The notes under the pieces: generated by a model
Told to the model about the DNA's origin: nothing
The model's database searches: none
What the model saw: only the letters and a program-made list of their open reading frames with translations
Origin: an uncultured Flavobacteriales bacterium
GTDB taxonomy: Bacteria; Bacteroidota; Bacteroidia; Flavobacteriales; Schleiferiaceae
Assembly: GCA_950073045.1 (NCBI GenBank)
Contig: CATMQD010000005.1
Coordinates: forward strand, 1 to 41,856
DNA: 41,856 nucleotides
Reading direction: 5' to 3'
Part shown: piece by piece, positions 41,028 to 41,856 of the stretch
Layout: each line of letters starts with the position of its first letter
Numbering within the stretch: the first letter of the stretch is position 1
Position numbers and translations under genes: made by a program

Positions 41028-41711
41028 CTAGATTTCATCAAAGCCTGGTCTTTTAAACTTCATGTAATTTGGAAATGCATTTTGCAATTGCTCGCGGAAA
41101 TCAGCATTGCAAAGGCTCCAGGCCTTTAAGATATCGTTTTCGGGATACGCTTTCGGCAGCTGATTAATGACCGATTCTATTTCATTGAGCACTAAGATAA
41201 GGGCCTTAGCACTGCCATTCCAGTCACTTTGGGCGGGTATTTCGCCACCAGCATCGAATCGACCGCCAAGGGCCCGGTGAAGTTTGGGACCCACAAAATT
41301 GCGATGCTGAAGCAGGGTTTCCCTAGCATTCCAAAGGGCCATAAAGGAGGGATTATCCACATAGGCATTTTGCTTTTTAGTGGCTTGCTCCCACTTCTCG
41401 TTAATTAAGCTTAGCGCTTGACTAAAGTACTGCTGCCAACGATCATAGAGCGGCAGAATACTGGATTGATTAGGGTCAAAATCGCCGCGCGCTTCTTTCT
41501 GCGCCAGCTTTTCGGGTAAGGCTTCTAATTCCGCGAGATTGATATCGGCAAACTCATTAGTGTTTGCTGGCTCGGGAATTCGCTCTGCCCAATCCTCCGC
41601 ACTCACCTCTTCCCCTTGGTGCTTCGCTTGATAATAGCCACACAATTGCCGCAAAGTGCAGCGTTCGCACCAGCGATTGCAATAATGATGTATAGAGGGA
41701 ATACGAAACAT
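41028..41711 (-). CDS. Uncharacterised protein with N-terminal Cys cluster
   Basis: 227-residue predicted soluble protein without signal peptide. A C-x3-C-x2-C-x5-C arrangement lies near the N-terminus (C11, C15, C18, C24, within HHYCNRWCERCTLRQLCGYY). This could bind zinc or an iron-sulfur cluster. The rest is helical with many W, E and Q residues and no recognised motif. I do not recognise the family. The ATG at 41711 is the first in frame and keeps the cysteines. It lies 49 bases upstream of the serine hydrolase and may precede it in a shared transcript. Confidence 0.65.
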   Translation of the reverse strand: MFRIPSIHHYCNRWCERCTLRQLCGYYQAKHQGEEVSAEDWAERIPEPANTNEFADINLAELEALPEKLAQKEARGDFDPNQSSILPLYDRWQQYFSQALSLINEKWEQATKKQNAYVDNPSFMALWNARETLLQHRNFVGPKLHRALGGRFDAGGEIPAQSDWNGSAKALILVLNEIESVINQLPKAYPENDILKAWSLCNADFREQLQNAFPNYMKFKRPGFDEI

Positions 41712-41769
41712 TGCTTAAAAATAAGAAGATTAAGGTGCTTCTTTTCTCTGCTTTTCTTTTTTTCTGATG

Positions 41770-41856
41770 CTATTCTTTTGATAATCCCGGCAGGGCCGGG
41801 ACCCCAAGCTCCGTAGTAGCGATTTTCTTATATAGGTCATTAACGAGTTCCACATT
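41770..41856 (-). CDS. Possible C-terminal end of a gene entering from the right edge
   Basis: The minus-strand frame from 41856 is open to a TAG at 41770-41772 (28 codons). The peptide ends in TELGVPALPGLSKE, which looks protein-like. If real, the gene lies mostly outside the window and ends 58 bases before the Cys-motif protein start. Too short for a family call and could be chance. Confidence 0.35.
   Translation of the reverse strand, partial: NVELVNDLYKKIATTELGVPALPGLSKE

Noticed and set aside
41616-41816. 66-codon plus-strand open frame near the right edge
   Set aside because: Mostly antisense to the Cys-motif gene and low-complexity hydrophobic; no homology signs.

Overview
The window comes from a member of the Bacteroidota, probably a marine flavobacterium-like organism. 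The evidence is type IX secretion (T9SS) type A sorting domains on several secreted proteins, many short-lipobox lipoproteins, TAnnTTTG-like promoter boxes, weak Shine-Dalgarno signals, and a polysaccharide-utilisation locus (PUL) built around beta-1,3-glucan. No tRNA, rRNA, CRISPR array, insertion sequence or phage gene was recognised.

Positions 1-18956 are a laminarin (beta-1,3/1,6-glucan) utilisation locus. On the plus strand are the 3' end of a surface glycan-binding protein (a susC/susD pair would be expected to its left, outside the window) and a GH16 lipoprotein, separated by a strong hairpin terminator. Converging on them from the right is a minus-strand operon. Read in its own direction it runs: Nudix-type regulator with a degenerate Nudix box (16586), MFS sugar porter, GH16 lipoprotein, GH30 lipoprotein, cytoplasmic GH149/GH161-like beta-1,3-glucan phosphorylase, a giant GH81 enzyme (GH81-CBM6-PKD-Ig-CBM56-T9SS), and a GH17 lipoprotein. 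Divergent from the regulator is a non-catalytic secreted protein with one CBM20/48-like domain, three tandem CBM-like repeats and a T9SS tail. The 174-base divergent intergenic region holds an inverted repeat that is a good operator candidate. The inferred pathway is: GH16, GH81 and GH17 cut the backbone, GH30 removes branches, the MFS porter imports short glucans or glucose, and the phosphorylase yields glucose-1-phosphate.

Positions 19043-21838 hold a secreted Dabb-domain protein and a three-gene overlapping unit: ECF sigma factor, single-pass putative anti-sigma protein, and an exported DUF4097-like protein. The last of these has a regular 17-18 residue tyrosine-marked repeat, predicted to be a beta-solenoid.

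Positions 21839-30000 are a mixed region. It contains an intergenic stretch rich in inverted repeats, a lipoprotein-type VOC protein, a coupled minus-strand set (two DUF3592-like paralogues and a DUF1287 protein), a second VOC protein, a polytopic GT-C-like membrane protein, a protein with four CBM48 domains, a single-chain retropepsin-like protein with two DTG motifs, and a fatty acid hydroxylase/sterol desaturase-family protein.

Positions 30106-32799 encode a MarC-family protein, RmuC and a DUF4625-like lipoprotein as an overlapping plus-strand operon. Positions 32803-39690 carry the RDD / SpoIIM / DUF4129 / DUF4350 / MoxR / DUF58 membrane cluster. Six overlapping minus-strand genes diverge from the RDD gene across only 29 bases. 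The right end has a T9SS-secreted serine beta-lactamase-like hydrolase, an unrecognised cysteine-motif protein, and possibly the last codons of one more gene running in from the right edge.

There is no intergenic gap above 300 bases anywhere in the window.
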